Below, piece by piece: positions 29,618-41,806 of a stretch of DNA of 64,000 bases. The stretch covers positions 19,027 through 83,026 of the forward strand of contig BQKZ01001934.1 in assembly GCA_036244855.1 (NCBI GenBank), given 5' to 3'. This DNA comes from Temnopleurus reevesii (taxonomy: Eukaryota > Echinodermata > Echinoidea > Temnopleuroida > Temnopleuridae). Below the pieces are notes generated by a model. That model had not been told where the DNA came from. It did not search any database and worked only from the letters and a program-made list of their open reading frames with translations. Numbering within the stretch: position 1 is the first letter of the stretch; the number at the start of each line of letters is the position of its first letter. The translations under genes and the position numbers were made by a program.

Positions 29618-30673
29618 TCAACATCGGAATATCTGGCAACATGTCTGTCTGAATCGCCGATTAGCAAACAAATAAACAAATATATTGGTAATATGACTGA
29701 TGTACTTAGAATGATAGAATAAATAGACAAGGTAAATTCGACCGTGTGTGAGATGGGCATTATTGAGCTGATCGAGCACGATGCTGGGTAGCCAGAGAAT
29801 GTAGAAGATGACAGTGATGATGATGACGACCCGGGTGGTTTTATGGTCAGATGGCTTCTTCCGAAAAGGCTTCCTTGGTGAAATCTTTCTTTCTTCTTTC
29901 TTCACTGAAGGTTCATTTACAGGTGCTTCCGATGTCTCGATGCCCGCCCCATGATCCTGAGTTCCCAAAGACTCTCCTGATATGGAGAGTGTGACACCTG
30001 AGGTCGACAGATCTGCACTAATTGATGGTAAAGATACAGAACCCCTAGCATCATTTCTTCCAGCTTGGGGTGAGGTCATACTTTGACGAATCAGCTGATG
30101 AACTCGGATAAATTTGTAGATTCGAAAGTAGATAAATGTCACACCTAGAGCGGAAGCAAAGAACAGGATCGCTTGAGACTTGGAGTAAACCTCGCGTCCC
30201 CAAGAAACACCGCCATATACATTACAGCCGTATTGGCCGCCACGGATCTGAGGTTTGATCACAAAGAATAAAGGAACATGGGGAGCAAAGGCGAAGATTG
30301 AGCATCCAATGGCGATCCAGACCGAAGCTCGTCGTCCAATTCGTCGATCAAATGGTTTACAGACAGCTTGGTAACGATAGATCGCTATCCAGATCGTCAA
30401 GAACCAACCGGCGTAAACCAAGGTTCTTGTGGCTATCATTTCCACCCAACATGCCCACGGGTGACCATGGCGATAAAAGGCTATCACGATCTTCAAACCA
30501 TTGAAGAAACTGGCAAGGAGATCGATGACGGCCAGGGCAATGAAAGTGACATCAGTAGCGTTTTTAATACCCTGTCTTTTGAAGACGATGATCGTGATAC
30601 AATTTCCAGGGATTCCCACGACAGCTGCGAGACAGCCGAAAAACAGACGGCTCACAAACGACACAGAAACCAT
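29618..30673 (-). CDS. Orphan rhodopsin-like GPCR, intronless
   Basis: An intact 351-codon frame from ATG at 30673 (TAA in frame 12 bases upstream) to the stop at 29618. TM1 has GIPGNCITIIVF with the conserved N, TM2 has IALAVIDLLASF with D, and TM3 begins at HPWACW, whose Cys can pair with the Cys of YGCNVYG in extracellular loop 2. The DRY position is IYRY followed by QAVCKPF, TM6 has FYILWLPS (CWxP-like), and TM7 has ITNIFVYLF in place of NPxxY, then a Cys-rich tail (TCCQIFRC) suited to palmitoylation. The third intracellular loop is long, Ser-rich, and ends in a Lys/Arg-rich segment (KKEERKISPRKPFRKK). It is a plasma-membrane receptor, ligand unknown. The form agrees with the expanded intronless GPCR sets of sea urchins. 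Confidence 0.92.
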   Translation of the reverse strand: MVSVSFVSRLFFGCLAAVVGIPGNCITIIVFKRQGIKNATDVTFIALAVIDLLASFFNGLKIVIAFYRHGHPWACWVEMIATRTLVYAGWFLTIWIAIYRYQAVCKPFDRRIGRRASVWIAIGCSIFAFAPHVPLFFVIKPQIRGGQYGCNVYGGVSWGREVYSKSQAILFFASALGVTFIYFRIYKFIRVHQLIRQSMTSPQAGRNDARGSVSLPSISADLSTSGVTLSISGESLGTQDHGAGIETSEAPVNEPSVKKEERKISPRKPFRKKPSDHKTTRVVIIITVIFYILWLPSIVLDQLNNAHLTHGRIYLVYLFYHSKYISHITNIFVYLFANRRFRQTCCQIFRC

Positions 30674-31407
30674 CGTGCAAAATTAATGCAACTGATTGCA
30701 GAATGTTCGATGTTCGCACACGGCTCCAAAATGAGACCCCGAAACTTCAATGTAATGGCCTAATGATTGCAAGAATATATAAGCAAAATTTTCAAAATTG
30801 TCTCTGCTCAGACTTGTGCGTAGAATTGACGTGCATCATACGAAAAGCTGAAATCTTTATTAACAGTTAAATCTCTGCTGGTGTATATGAAGGATTTTTT
30901 CTAAGAAAAGCTCGGTTTCAATTCATAAAAGTCAACCTTGGATCTGCTTTCATATAAGTTTGATTTTTAAAGGTTAAAAACTTAAGTTTTCGTTCACGTA
31001 TAACTTTCCACTTCTTTTAATATTTGGTGAACAAACTATTCAAATGCATCCTTTAGAAATGATATTTGCAATGCATACAGAGCTTTCTGATCTTTTCCGT
31101 ACAAAATGAATAGACCTAGTTCACTCTCCAATAAATATGTCAGAAATATAATCTCCAATATCAATATCAATATCAATATCAAAAGCAATGTCAACTTGCA
31201 TGCTAGTCAATAGATGGTTTAAAAGGTATTGAGGGAATGTGAACTAGAAATGGCCGACTTTTCGCTTTGAAAAAGGGTCTGCATGCACTTAAGAACTCAA
31301 ATGCATATTGTTCCTGACTTATTCACTCATTTTTACTTCCTATGCAAGGCAATTTAGCTTCAAGCTGGTTCCGATTTCATTTTTATTTACTTATTATCTT
31401 TAAATAC
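30674..31407. other. Upstream region of the intronless GPCR gene
   Basis: The promoter of the minus-strand GPCR should lie here, but no specific motif is convincing. A short ATATCA repeat lies at 31158-31181. Confidence 0.35.
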
Positions 31408-31605
31408 CATATCCGTACTTCTAAGTTCACAATTGTGTTGTTGTTTGATGCATCTATGATTTTGGTTTTGGTTTACGTACTATCTTTTAACAACGTATCC
31501 GTACTTCTAAGTTCACAATTACGTTGTTCTTTGATGCAGATATGAATATTGTACTATTGTTTGGGAAATGAAATAAAAACGAATCTTGAATCTTGAATAT
31601 CGATC
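31408..31605 (+). repeat. 88-bp duplication with retroposon-like tail
   Basis: ATCCGTACTTCTAAGTTCAC occurs near 31409 and 31497, in each case followed by AATT.CGTTGTT and TTTGATGCA. The second copy is followed by AATAAAAACGAATCTTGAAT and a repeat of TCTTGAA, which looks like a retroposon 3' end. Confidence 0.5.
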
Positions 31606-32440
31606 TATTAAATTGCAAAAAAAAACATTGGAATACAAGAATATTTCAAATGGTACCTCATTACTCCTCTGGTACACATTTAAACGTGTACGCATCAAGG
31701 CGTTAGGCTCGCTATGCGGGCTCAGAGGTCAGTGTTGCAAAATTAAGCTAAAAAATGTAGTGACAAAATTTCTATTAGGGGCGTCTTGAAAATATTTCTT
31801 TGTAAATAACGTTCATTTCTTGTTTGCATTTTTTTGAATAAATTTTTAATATGAATGCAAGGCTATTTGAAGAACAGCTTACAGCTGAAAGTGGCTACCT
31901 TGGGTAAATAAGAGGTATCATTATTATTCATTATTATTTTCATTTTTATTTCATTTATTCTCCAAGTCTTATTTAAAAAAAAACACATAAAATACATAAT
32001 GCAAATGACAAATACAAATCATAATACATGTACATGAGCAAAAGATACAAACAATATAATAAGGCACATATGGGGATAACAAAAGCAAAGCTTATCTGGG
32101 TTATCTCCTAAAATAATTATTGGTTACACTTTAAGACAGAATAAAGGGGGGGGGGGGGGGTCAATAAAAATAACAAATATAATCAGTAGAAAAACTTAAT
32201 TAATTTTAACGCAAAATATGCATTTTTAAATTTCTTTTAAAACTTTTAAGTGATGGAGCATTTTTTAATTTATTGCTTAAATTTTATCAAATGACAATTC
32301 TCAACAAAAATATATAAATGTATAAATTAACGAACAATAATAGTTATCAACACAAAATATAAAGAAGAAAATAACGAAAAGGAAATCGGGACTTAAAACA
32401 AAGGAAGAAAGGGACGTGAGGAGGTGGCCAAAATCTATAT
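31606..32440. other. AT-rich intergenic DNA
   Basis: No gene is supported. It contains an ATT-rich microsatellite near 31918-31955 and a G run at 32148-32160. Confidence 0.35.
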
Positions 32441-32939
32441 TACGGAGCTTAAGGAAGAAGACGGAAAGACCGATCAGGACGTTATTTCTCAAGCGCGGGA
32501 AAATCTATCTAGCTATTATTTATTGATCAATATTTTAGCAGGATGCCCTCACAACAAGATGTTGGTATTACGTTGAACTTAAACTGCAATTCTCACGCTG
32601 AACTAACCAGGCAATAAAATACTTGGAGTGATGACGTAAAATATGTCATCACACTAGCGTTTTGATGAGAACCTTATTCCTGGCGAGGACCGTTCTGGAA
32701 TAACGTTCTCAACCTTAGCGGCCCGCTAAGGTCTCACAATTGCGTTCTAACTTGTTTTAGTTTTGTTATTGTATATGTTCATGTACTTTTTATCCTGCAG
32801 GACCCCTCGTGATACCAACATCTTGTTGTGAGGGCATCCTGCTAAAATATTGATCAATAAATAATAAGTAAATATATTTTCCCACGCTTGAGAAATAACG
32901 TCCTGATCGGCCCTTCCGTTTTCTTGCTTACGCTCCGTA
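32441..32939. repeat. Long-TIR DNA element TACGGAGC, complete copy
   Basis: The terminal inverted repeats are about 137 bp each (32441-32577 and 32803-32939), starting TACGGAGCTTAAGGAAGAAG and including ATCAATATTTTAGCAGGATG. The 225-bp interior matches the copy at 23888-24260. It has no coding capacity, so it is a non-autonomous element. Confidence 0.92.
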
Positions 32940-33219
32940 TTGTTTCAAAATGACGGAGCAGCATGAGAGAATGACCGCTCTACATAAAACTTTGTATGCA
33001 TGTTTTTGTAAGAGGTTTTTCTGAACCGATCTGATATTTCAGGGAGGATCATCCTTCTCTAAAGTTTCACATAGGTACTTTGGGGCTGTCGATTTAAGAC
33101 ATATATAGGTAAGAAGTAAATAGGTAAGAAGTGCGAAATGAAGCAAAGTTGAAGAGAGGAGGACCAAGCAGCTGTTAGGCGCTTGACCACAAAATGATAT
33201 ACTGCTACCCAGAAAGGTG
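32940..33219. other. Intergenic DNA
   Basis: No feature is supported except a short direct repeat GTAAGAAGT near 33108-33133. Confidence 0.35.
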
Positions 33220-33739
33220 CTCTCAGTGTTACATTTGTTTTGGTAGCGATAAAGAAGTGTAAATTTTACGGGATTTTTTATCATGACACATGTATCTTAC
33301 ACACATATCGAGACCAAAGCATATTTTTTGAACGAACTGATTCTGTTTGAAAATTTGAATTTGACCGTTAAACAATATTTAGCGCCCTCTCTTGGTAATA
33401 ACAATATTTTGCTTGTTATCGGGCATAAGCAAGGTCATTTCTCAGATTTGACAAAATAATGCTGAAAAGGTATACACGAAAATTAAATTCTGAAATTTTC
33501 ATCCGATTCTTTGCACGAGAAGGTGTCCTTCATCACGAAAGAAAATATTGAATAAGGGTCGGGTGACACGACACTGAAATATTTTGCACATTTTAGTTTA
33601 TAACGTTACCAAAACTCATTTTTCACACAATCTGTTGTGCAATATATTTATGATACTATATTTAATTTTTATTTAGATTTGAAGAAAAAATCTGGCGACA
33701 GAAATACTCGCTTTTACCAAAAGTTTACTTGGGCTTTAA
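33220..33739. repeat. 520-bp element ending ACTTGGGCTTTAA
   Basis: This copy matches 57709-58227 almost throughout, including TTTAGCGCCCTCTCTTGGT, TTATCGGGCAT and ACTCGCTTTTACCAAAAG. The right terminus is well preserved, the left one (GTTTTGGTAGCG) is degraded. There is no coding capacity. Confidence 0.85.
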
Positions 33740-33924
33740 AGAGACATTGTTGCAGCTTTATTCCGAAGCGTGTGTGCAGAAAGTAAGGATGGTCAAGTTT
33801 CGTCATTGCCGCCGATTATTATCAAGATCAAGTATTTAGCGGAGAAAATAATGATATATAAATTTGATAGAGCGTAACGATAACTGAAAATGCCCCACAC
33901 ACTCGTGCATTTGAAGTTTAATTT
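33740..33924. other. Intergenic DNA
   Basis: No feature is supported. Confidence 0.3.
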
Positions 33925-34110
33925 AATTACACACACAAATTCCCCTGCCCCCAACAAACACACACACAAAAACGTACATATATACACAAATATGTATAAT
34001 ATACACATGCACATGTGTGCATACACACACACATACACACAGAGACACAAGCCAACGTGTGCACACATATACACACTTACCCACACCCTCCCACCCATAC
34101 CTACAGACCC
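33925..34110. repeat. (CA)n-rich simple repeat
   Basis: Imperfect CA/TA dinucleotides with ACACACACA runs. The Thr/His/Cys-rich frames over it on either strand are artefacts. Confidence 0.85.
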
Positions 34111-34255
34111 ACAAACATCTACCGTAATTTCGTGAAAAGGGACGAATTATAATATAAAGAACAAAGATAATTCGCTTAAGTAACATAGTTTCATGCTAAC
34201 AGTATCGAGACTAATTGGTTAGAGATATGGTAAAATGAAGGCACACAAATGAATA

Positions 34256-34313
<58 letters not shown>

Positions 34314-34435
34314 AAGAGTGAGAGTGTGTATGCATGTGCGTGTTTGTGCTTTTTTGTGTGTATGTCTGTTTGTGTAGGTGTGTGTATGTGTGTGCATGTA
34401 TGTGTTTATGCTTGTTTGTGTGTGTATATTATGCC

Positions 34436-34472
<37 letters not shown>

Positions 34473-34490
34473 TGTGTGTATGTGTATGTA
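34256..34490. repeat. (GA)n and (GT)n microsatellites
   Basis: A GA run at 34256-34311 is followed by imperfect GT repeats to about 34458 and a TA run to 34473. Confidence 0.92.
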
Positions 34491-34526
34491 ACAGTATGGA
34501 TGTGAGTGAGCGGAATATGATGTAGC

Positions 34527-35080
34527 TAGGTTGACACCTTCACGACTTTTGGGCACGAACTGGGAGGCTCCCGCATTGTTCACAACTAGTCCTAGCACAG
34601 TTCACAACGATTTTACAAAAAAATTCACGAATGCGTGCCCATTTGTGTCCACATTGACACAAGCTAGCAAGATGAGTTCACGCATAACTTGCGCACAGTT
34701 AACACACTGCAAGCATTTGCACGACGTCGGATTTGCACAATTCGGAGGGTGTCGTGATTCTTCTGTGTCTCCGTGATAACATCGACACTTAGTATGGATG
34801 ACTAATTAAGAGGGCTATTTGTTGCAGTTCGTGACTCGCTCTACAATGCATTTGAACGTTTCATACCGCAATATTCCGACGAATTCACGAACAGTTTGTG
34901 CATGCTTCACGATCCAGTCACGAATTTTTGTCGTGACTAAAATTTTGAACATTAAAAGATTCTCGCAGTTATGACGAGTTTTGCGCACACCTCACGGCAG
35001 TTAACGGCTAGTTTACGCACTGGCACGATTTGAGTCGACTTGAGTCGCGTCAATACGTGTCACAAAAAGTGTCACATAGC
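34527..35080. repeat. CACGA/TCGTG-rich dispersed sequence
   Basis: The words TTCACGA, GCACGA and TCGTGA recur many times in both orientations over 550 bp (for example CACGACTTTTGGGCACGAAC, CACGAACAGTTTGTGC, ACGATCCAGTCACGAATT). It shares ACTGGGAGGCTCCC and TGCACGACTT with 24652-24722. No coding frame or clear ends are seen. Confidence 0.4.
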
Positions 35081-37345
35081 TTTAGGTTTCATGATTCATA
35101 TTTTAGATGATTTATTTTTGGATGATTGTCTATAAAAATTTTGAGCGAGTGACACATTTGATGAAACCATTTTGAACAGGGGGTACTGTTAAAATTAGAA
35201 TGCTAGTCCGTGACAAAACAATACATGTTTGAAATTCAGAAACAATAATGAGGAAGCTGATTCTATATAATGAAGACTTCAAGAAATTAATAAATTTTAT
35301 TATAAATTGCAAACGATTATCAAATGGTGGGGACGATTTCTTTTAATCCGCGGAAGGCAAAGTTTTCCTTGATTTACATGTATTTCAGCCAAATGTTAAA
35401 GTGTCACATTCATTTATTGCTCGGATTCGTTCTAAATCATCCGGGGAGGGGCCAGGATGGGGTGGGGATGGTTGATCACGCCCAGATGTTGTTTGATGCC
35501 AACACAAAAAGGAAATGTCTCCCTCTTGTGAAAATTTGACTTTTATGTTCATCTCGCATCTCGAAGGTGGTCTTCTGACTTGCAACTCTCGAATCCAGGC
35601 AAAGTGAGCAAAGTGAGGGGTGGGGGGGGGGGGGGAAGGATTTCCATCTGGTTTTAATAATTATCAAAAGAAATAGAGCTACATGTATGAATTTCCTAAG
35701 GGGGGGGTTTTGCCGTCGACGGAAAATGAGAAATTGGGATCGAAAGTTCGAGCAAAAATGTTTACCATTCGCAAAAGTTGAATGGCAACAATTTTATGCA
35801 ATACAATAGAGCCTTAATTGGACTACCGATGATCTTTGTTCCTCTAAATTTGCATCATAAGGCAAAAATAATATATGTTGCTTCAATTAGGGGACCAGGC
35901 ATAGATTATATCGGCCAGATCTTGGCTCGAGATGTTACTAAATATTTTTGTAACGCGGAAGTAAATACTTTTGCAGGCTTAAGATTACCCCCACACTTAT
36001 AGCATGTTTTTGTCACTTTTCCCTTCTTTCAAAGTCATAGTTTTGACGAAAATCGATAAAAAATCACCCGATTGTCAGACATTAAAATGAAAACTAAGAA
36101 GGCGATAGAGAGTTTAAATACATCTGTTTTTTTTTTCATCAACAATTGGTCAATGCTACTTTAGGGGCTATCAGAGGCGGAACCAGAATAAGCATGTGTA
36201 AAGCTATTAGTGGTGATAATAATAATGAGAAATATATGCACATATCAAGAACAGCAGAGCACATTTAAATATAAATGTTTCAAATAAAAAGCAAAAACAA
36301 AAATCTAATTCATTAGTAAATAAGTTGCCAAGAGGTTAGATTTTTGTTAAATAACACATTAAAGCAATTCACTCTATAGTTTAGCTCTTACAAACGGTAC
36401 CAAAAATTAGCAAGGTGTTGTCTCTTACTTTAATAGGCAAACATATATCGTAGACTATTTTATTTTTTCCTGTAAATACTTAAGAAAATTGTACTGGGCT
36501 TTAATATTTTTGAAAGAAAAATGCAACAAAAAATATTGTCATTGATGAAAAATGTAGCCCGAGACCCTTTTTTAGTCATAAAATTTGCTTCTACATTTCG
36601 CCCATGTTGAGGTGAAAGTCCGGATTTTGAGCAAGAGAATGTTTTCGATAAATTTCAATTCTTTCAGCTATTGCCTGTAAATTAGGCATAGCTTTAGACT
36701 TCTGACATTTTTAAACCCGATCCCGCTTCCAGTCTGCTCATGGTTCCTGCATTACCGTTTTTATTTGAGCGCTAAAGGGCACCATAAGCCTTTCCGAAGA
36801 TAATTGCGGGGAGTCGAAATAGTCGTTTGCTTCAATCGCAAAACCCGTTCACTTTCCACACAAAGTCGATTTGGCGCAGCGGCTCAAAATGAGAAATGAG
36901 TCTTAACTTGAGTAAACAATATTGTGACCTCAGTCAGGGGACAAGACAAGGGAATTTCGGGAGCGACGTACAAAAGTATCATTTGCAACCTTTAACAAAG
37001 AATTAAAGTAAGTGAAAATTTCCAATATATGTTAAAGAATCTTGTGTTTTATGATTTCAGAAATGTGTATTTATTTGACAGTTTTATTGTCGTGATTATG
37101 AGAGTAGAATTCCCGATCGGAGAGAGTTGCGGCGGATGCGGTGCAATTTCATGTCATGGTTGGTATTCGCAGAACAAGTGCTGCTGTCGTGATGGGCCTG
37201 ATATGAGCCTCTGAGACAGCGACTGAGCCTCTGAGCCTGAGCTGAGGCAGACTGATTGAACTTCATAATATGCTTGAAGATGGAGTCTGAAAACTCGATC
37301 TATCATTACACGTTACGGTTGTTACGCTATTTGCGTTATTGCGCT
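35081..37345. other. Intergenic DNA, no gene supported
   Basis: AT-rich with G runs at 35623-35634 and 35700-35707. Short frames have no recognisable domain. The 5' exon(s) of the ARNT gene could lie anywhere from here to 41.7 kb, but none was found. Confidence 0.4.
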
Positions 37346-37878
37346 AGTATGATGGAAGTCTATAAAGGCACGCACCTTATTTCTGAGCAAATATAAAACA
37401 GTAAAATATATCATTCAATCACTGAATCTGGTATCACTCGAAGGAGAATATTCTGAAGATTATGAAGATATAAATATTGAACAGAAAAAAGCACAACAAT
37501 CGTCTACGAGGAACAGTTTCCGACAACGTCTTCCAAACTGTAGTAGTTTTTGGAACACATTTAAAGGCACGCACTGCTCTTTTGCCGATCAAATAAACGA
37601 TAATAATGAACTTTTATTGCTATATTTTCTACTTCCTAATGTCATAAAAATTCTAGAGATTAATATGAAATAGTATAAAACCATTGGTATTAAAGAAAAC
37701 TAACGATTTTGTGCCCAAGTCTTGACTGCACTAGCAAAAATTTACGTTCGCAAAGGCTTCCTTAGTCCCATGCATAGACAAGCCACAGAGTTTTTTTAGC
37801 GCGTATTTGCCATAGATAAAACGCGCATTTTGAATGCGTGCCTTTTTATTACGCGTGCCTTTATATGAGCGGACCATA
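37346..37878 (+). repeat. 533-bp dispersed element, copy 1
   Basis: It starts AGTATGATGGAAGTCTATAA, contains AAGGCACGCAC twice, and ends with GCGTGCCTTTATATGAGCGG, so the motif TATAAAGGCACGC is present in opposite orientation at the two ends. Copy 2 (49441-49972) is nearly identical along the whole length and in the same orientation. No coding capacity. Confidence 0.92.
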
Positions 37879-38077
37879 TTATTTGCGTTATTGAAACAAT
37901 TTTTTTATTGCGTTATCTGTCTCCTCTCCTCCTCTCCATTCATTGCTACCCGTTTCGTCATGCTGGAGATAGGTCTAACTAACTTGTAATGTTGTATCCA
38001 CTCCCAATGATTGAAATGATTAATAATTGAATTACTTGATAGATTGACTTGTGCACAAATCTACTCACACAGTGATA
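37879..38077. other. Intergenic DNA
   Basis: No feature is supported. Confidence 0.3.
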
Positions 38078-38452
38078 CCGTACCGTACGAGGACCGGTTT
38101 CCGGCCATCCTGGTATAAACGGCCACCAAGCCTCATGCAGTTTGTCTATGGCGCGCACATGGCGCGCAATTAGGTTAAATGCGCGCCCAAATAAGCGCAC
38201 GTACGCTTCAACACAATCCCTATGGAGGCTCAAATCACCAGGCAGGCGGCCGGAAACACCCGTCCCATGTTGCTTGGCGATCGCCGATTGCTGCGCGAAT
38301 ATACGGGCGCCATTCATTAAGTTATGCACATCAATTAAAAGCCCAGAATTTCGGCTAAATTATGATCTAAAAATAAACTTGAAATGCTGGATCTTGTGAC
38401 TTGTGGAAGAGCAAAACTGCTTAAGCGGCCGGAAAGTGGTGCTCATACGGTA
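38078..38452. repeat. CpG-rich segment with inverted ends
   Basis: CCGTACGAGGACCGGTTTCC at the left and GGCCGGAAAGTGGTGCTCAT-ACGG at the right are imperfect inverted complements. The interior is unusually rich in CpG (GCGCGC words, GGCGATCGCCG). This is either a DNA element or, less likely, a CpG-rich promoter of the downstream ARNT gene. An unnamed 116-codon minus-strand frame over it has no recognised domain. Confidence 0.45.
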
Positions 38453-40047
38453 TGTGCACCATTATCCAATCACCCAGCAAATTTCGCAGAAATGGAATGT
38501 GCATGGATGTAATCTGTGAAGTGTGATTGCTCTACCTAGCACAGTCCAATTTTCTTATCACCCTTATGGTATTGAATAGACTTCTGCACCTAATTGTTCT
38601 ATAAGTTGACGTCATTCTTATTCTGCTGGTCGCTTCTCCATTTTTAAAACAAATTGTGTGTGTGTGTGTATGAGAAAATGGGCAGGCCAGAGAGTGTGTG
38701 CATGTGTGTGTGTGTGTCGTTTTTAGTGAAAATCTAGTTTCCATACAGCATGGTAATACAGGATGTATATTGAAATCGTGCACCCACAGAAATATGTGCA
38801 CTTACCGCGATTATACGTAAAATGGCAAACCAGGTCTAAAGATTATTTCACTTCTCAGTTTATTTTCAAGATTGTAAACCGGTAAAGCCAGTTAACAGAC
38901 ACTTAGAAGGAAATAAACTTAAATTTATGTTTTTAGAGTTCATCCTCATTCAAAGCAACCTGCTTTTGCCGTAATTGCCGCACTTCAACATGCGATCATA
39001 TTTCTTTAAGTTAATCATTTCAATACATGTTCAATATTACCATGCTGCCAAGTAACTGGATGTTTACTTTACTATAGTATTAGCAGCAATAGATATAGAT
39101 CTGGGTCTTTGCATGGATATTGGTCAGCTTTTTCATGCAATGTCCATGTAACGATGGTATTGAATTTCTCAGGCATAAAGATTAATTTAGGTCTTGTTAA
39201 AATTGAGCTTTCACTGAAAATTTGCCCTCTTGTCTCACTCTCAAATCTCAGTAGTACACATTTGAATTGAAAATATATTACGGATTTGAAGCAACAGGCT
39301 TTCAAAATTTACTTTTATTTATGGACATTGCATAATTTTCTTTTACATCATAATACGAAATTGTCTGATATCAAATAACAATTTGACATGGTCTTTGATT
39401 AATGCTGCTGGATGGGACGCTATTCTATATTTATTTCTTTTTTTTTTTTTACTAATAATGTAATTATTGGACTATAGTTACATGTACCTAGTTTGAAAAT
39501 GGCACATATTTTTAGTTCTTGTATGTCGCAAAAACTGACCCAACCCCATACCCATCTATATTGATAAATTTATTAGTTGTGTACCGGATTCACCAGTAAA
39601 TATAGGCCCCCAATCCCCAAATCATTTCGCCACTCTCCTGTTTAGACCCCATGTATACCTACATGTAAGCACTGACCCTGGGAATATAATGTAAGCCTCC
39701 CACTGCATCACCTCAAAAATCAAAGAGAATAAAAAAAGAAAATGGAGAAGACCCATGACTGCACATGTATCTGTGGGTTTTTTTAATAAAGGGGTGTTGA
39801 CATTTTCTTCCCCCCTCCCTTGTTACAGTGAATTCCTCTACTTTTTAAATTACGTTATAAATGGGGACTAAAGTTGAAGTCAACACAGCTTCTATTATTT
39901 TTACCCATTTTTAATGTGTAATATTTAGAGATGTTCCTGTTACAAACTTCCCAACGTATTTTAGATATCACTGGGTTTGATATTTTTGCACATGTACATA
40001 TACACAAATGTCTATTATTATAATTATTATCATTATAAACATTATTG
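38453..40047. other. Intergenic DNA, no gene supported
   Basis: It contains a GT-rich stretch at 38657-38717. No exon could be supported. Confidence 0.35.
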
Positions 40048-41499
<1,452 letters not shown>

Positions 41500-41552
41500 T
41501 CATTTCTTGCGTTGATAACGAGATTTGTCTTCTATTATTTTGTCTCTGACAG

Positions 41553-41639
41553 AAGGTGTCAGCATGCAGCAGCCACCCCTTCCCCCACAGCAGCAGAGAA
41601 AGGGGAAGGCAACCCCCCCCCCCCCCCCCCCCCCCCCCC
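41553..41639 (+). pseudogene. Duplicate of ARNT exon A, ending in poly-C
   Basis: From about 41500 the sequence repeats exon A and its upstream intron (GTTGATAACGAGATTTGT, then GGTGTCAGCATGCAGCAGCC). The copy diverges at AAGGCAA and runs into 27 C (41613-41639) where the splice donor should be. It is not spliceable as shown. It may be a true tandem duplicate or two haplotypes laid end to end. Confidence 0.7.
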
Positions 41640-41745
41640 TTGGCGTTTTTAGGGTTCATTCTGTGTACACAGTACCTTAAGTTTATTAGCAATCATTTCC
41701 TGCGTTGATAACGAGATTTGTTCTTTTAATTTCTTTCTTTGACAG

Positions 41746-41806
41746 GAGGTGTCAGCATGCAGCAGCCACCCCCTCCCCCACAGCAGCAGAGGAAGAGGAA
41801 GGCAGG
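41746..41806 (+). CDS. ARNT: ARNT exon A
   Basis: Acceptor TTTGACAG at 41745, donor GTAAGT at 41807. It encodes [20 protein letters not shown], a Pro/Gln run followed by a basic cluster that resembles a nuclear localisation signal. It enters with two bases of a split codon and leaves with two (phase 2). The ATG at 41757 could be the initiator if upstream exons are non-coding. Confidence 0.72.

Noticed and set aside
33793..34598. Cys/Val- and Thr/His-rich frames up to 135 codons
   Set aside because: They come from CA, GT and GA dinucleotide repeats.
37979..38329. 116-codon minus-strand frame with ordinary composition
   Set aside because: No domain is recognised, and it lies in a CpG-rich segment with inverted ends. 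It is better read as part of a repeat.
38078..38452. CpG-island promoter of ARNT
   Set aside because: The inverted ends suggest a mobile element, and no first exon or splice donor linked to 41746 could be found.
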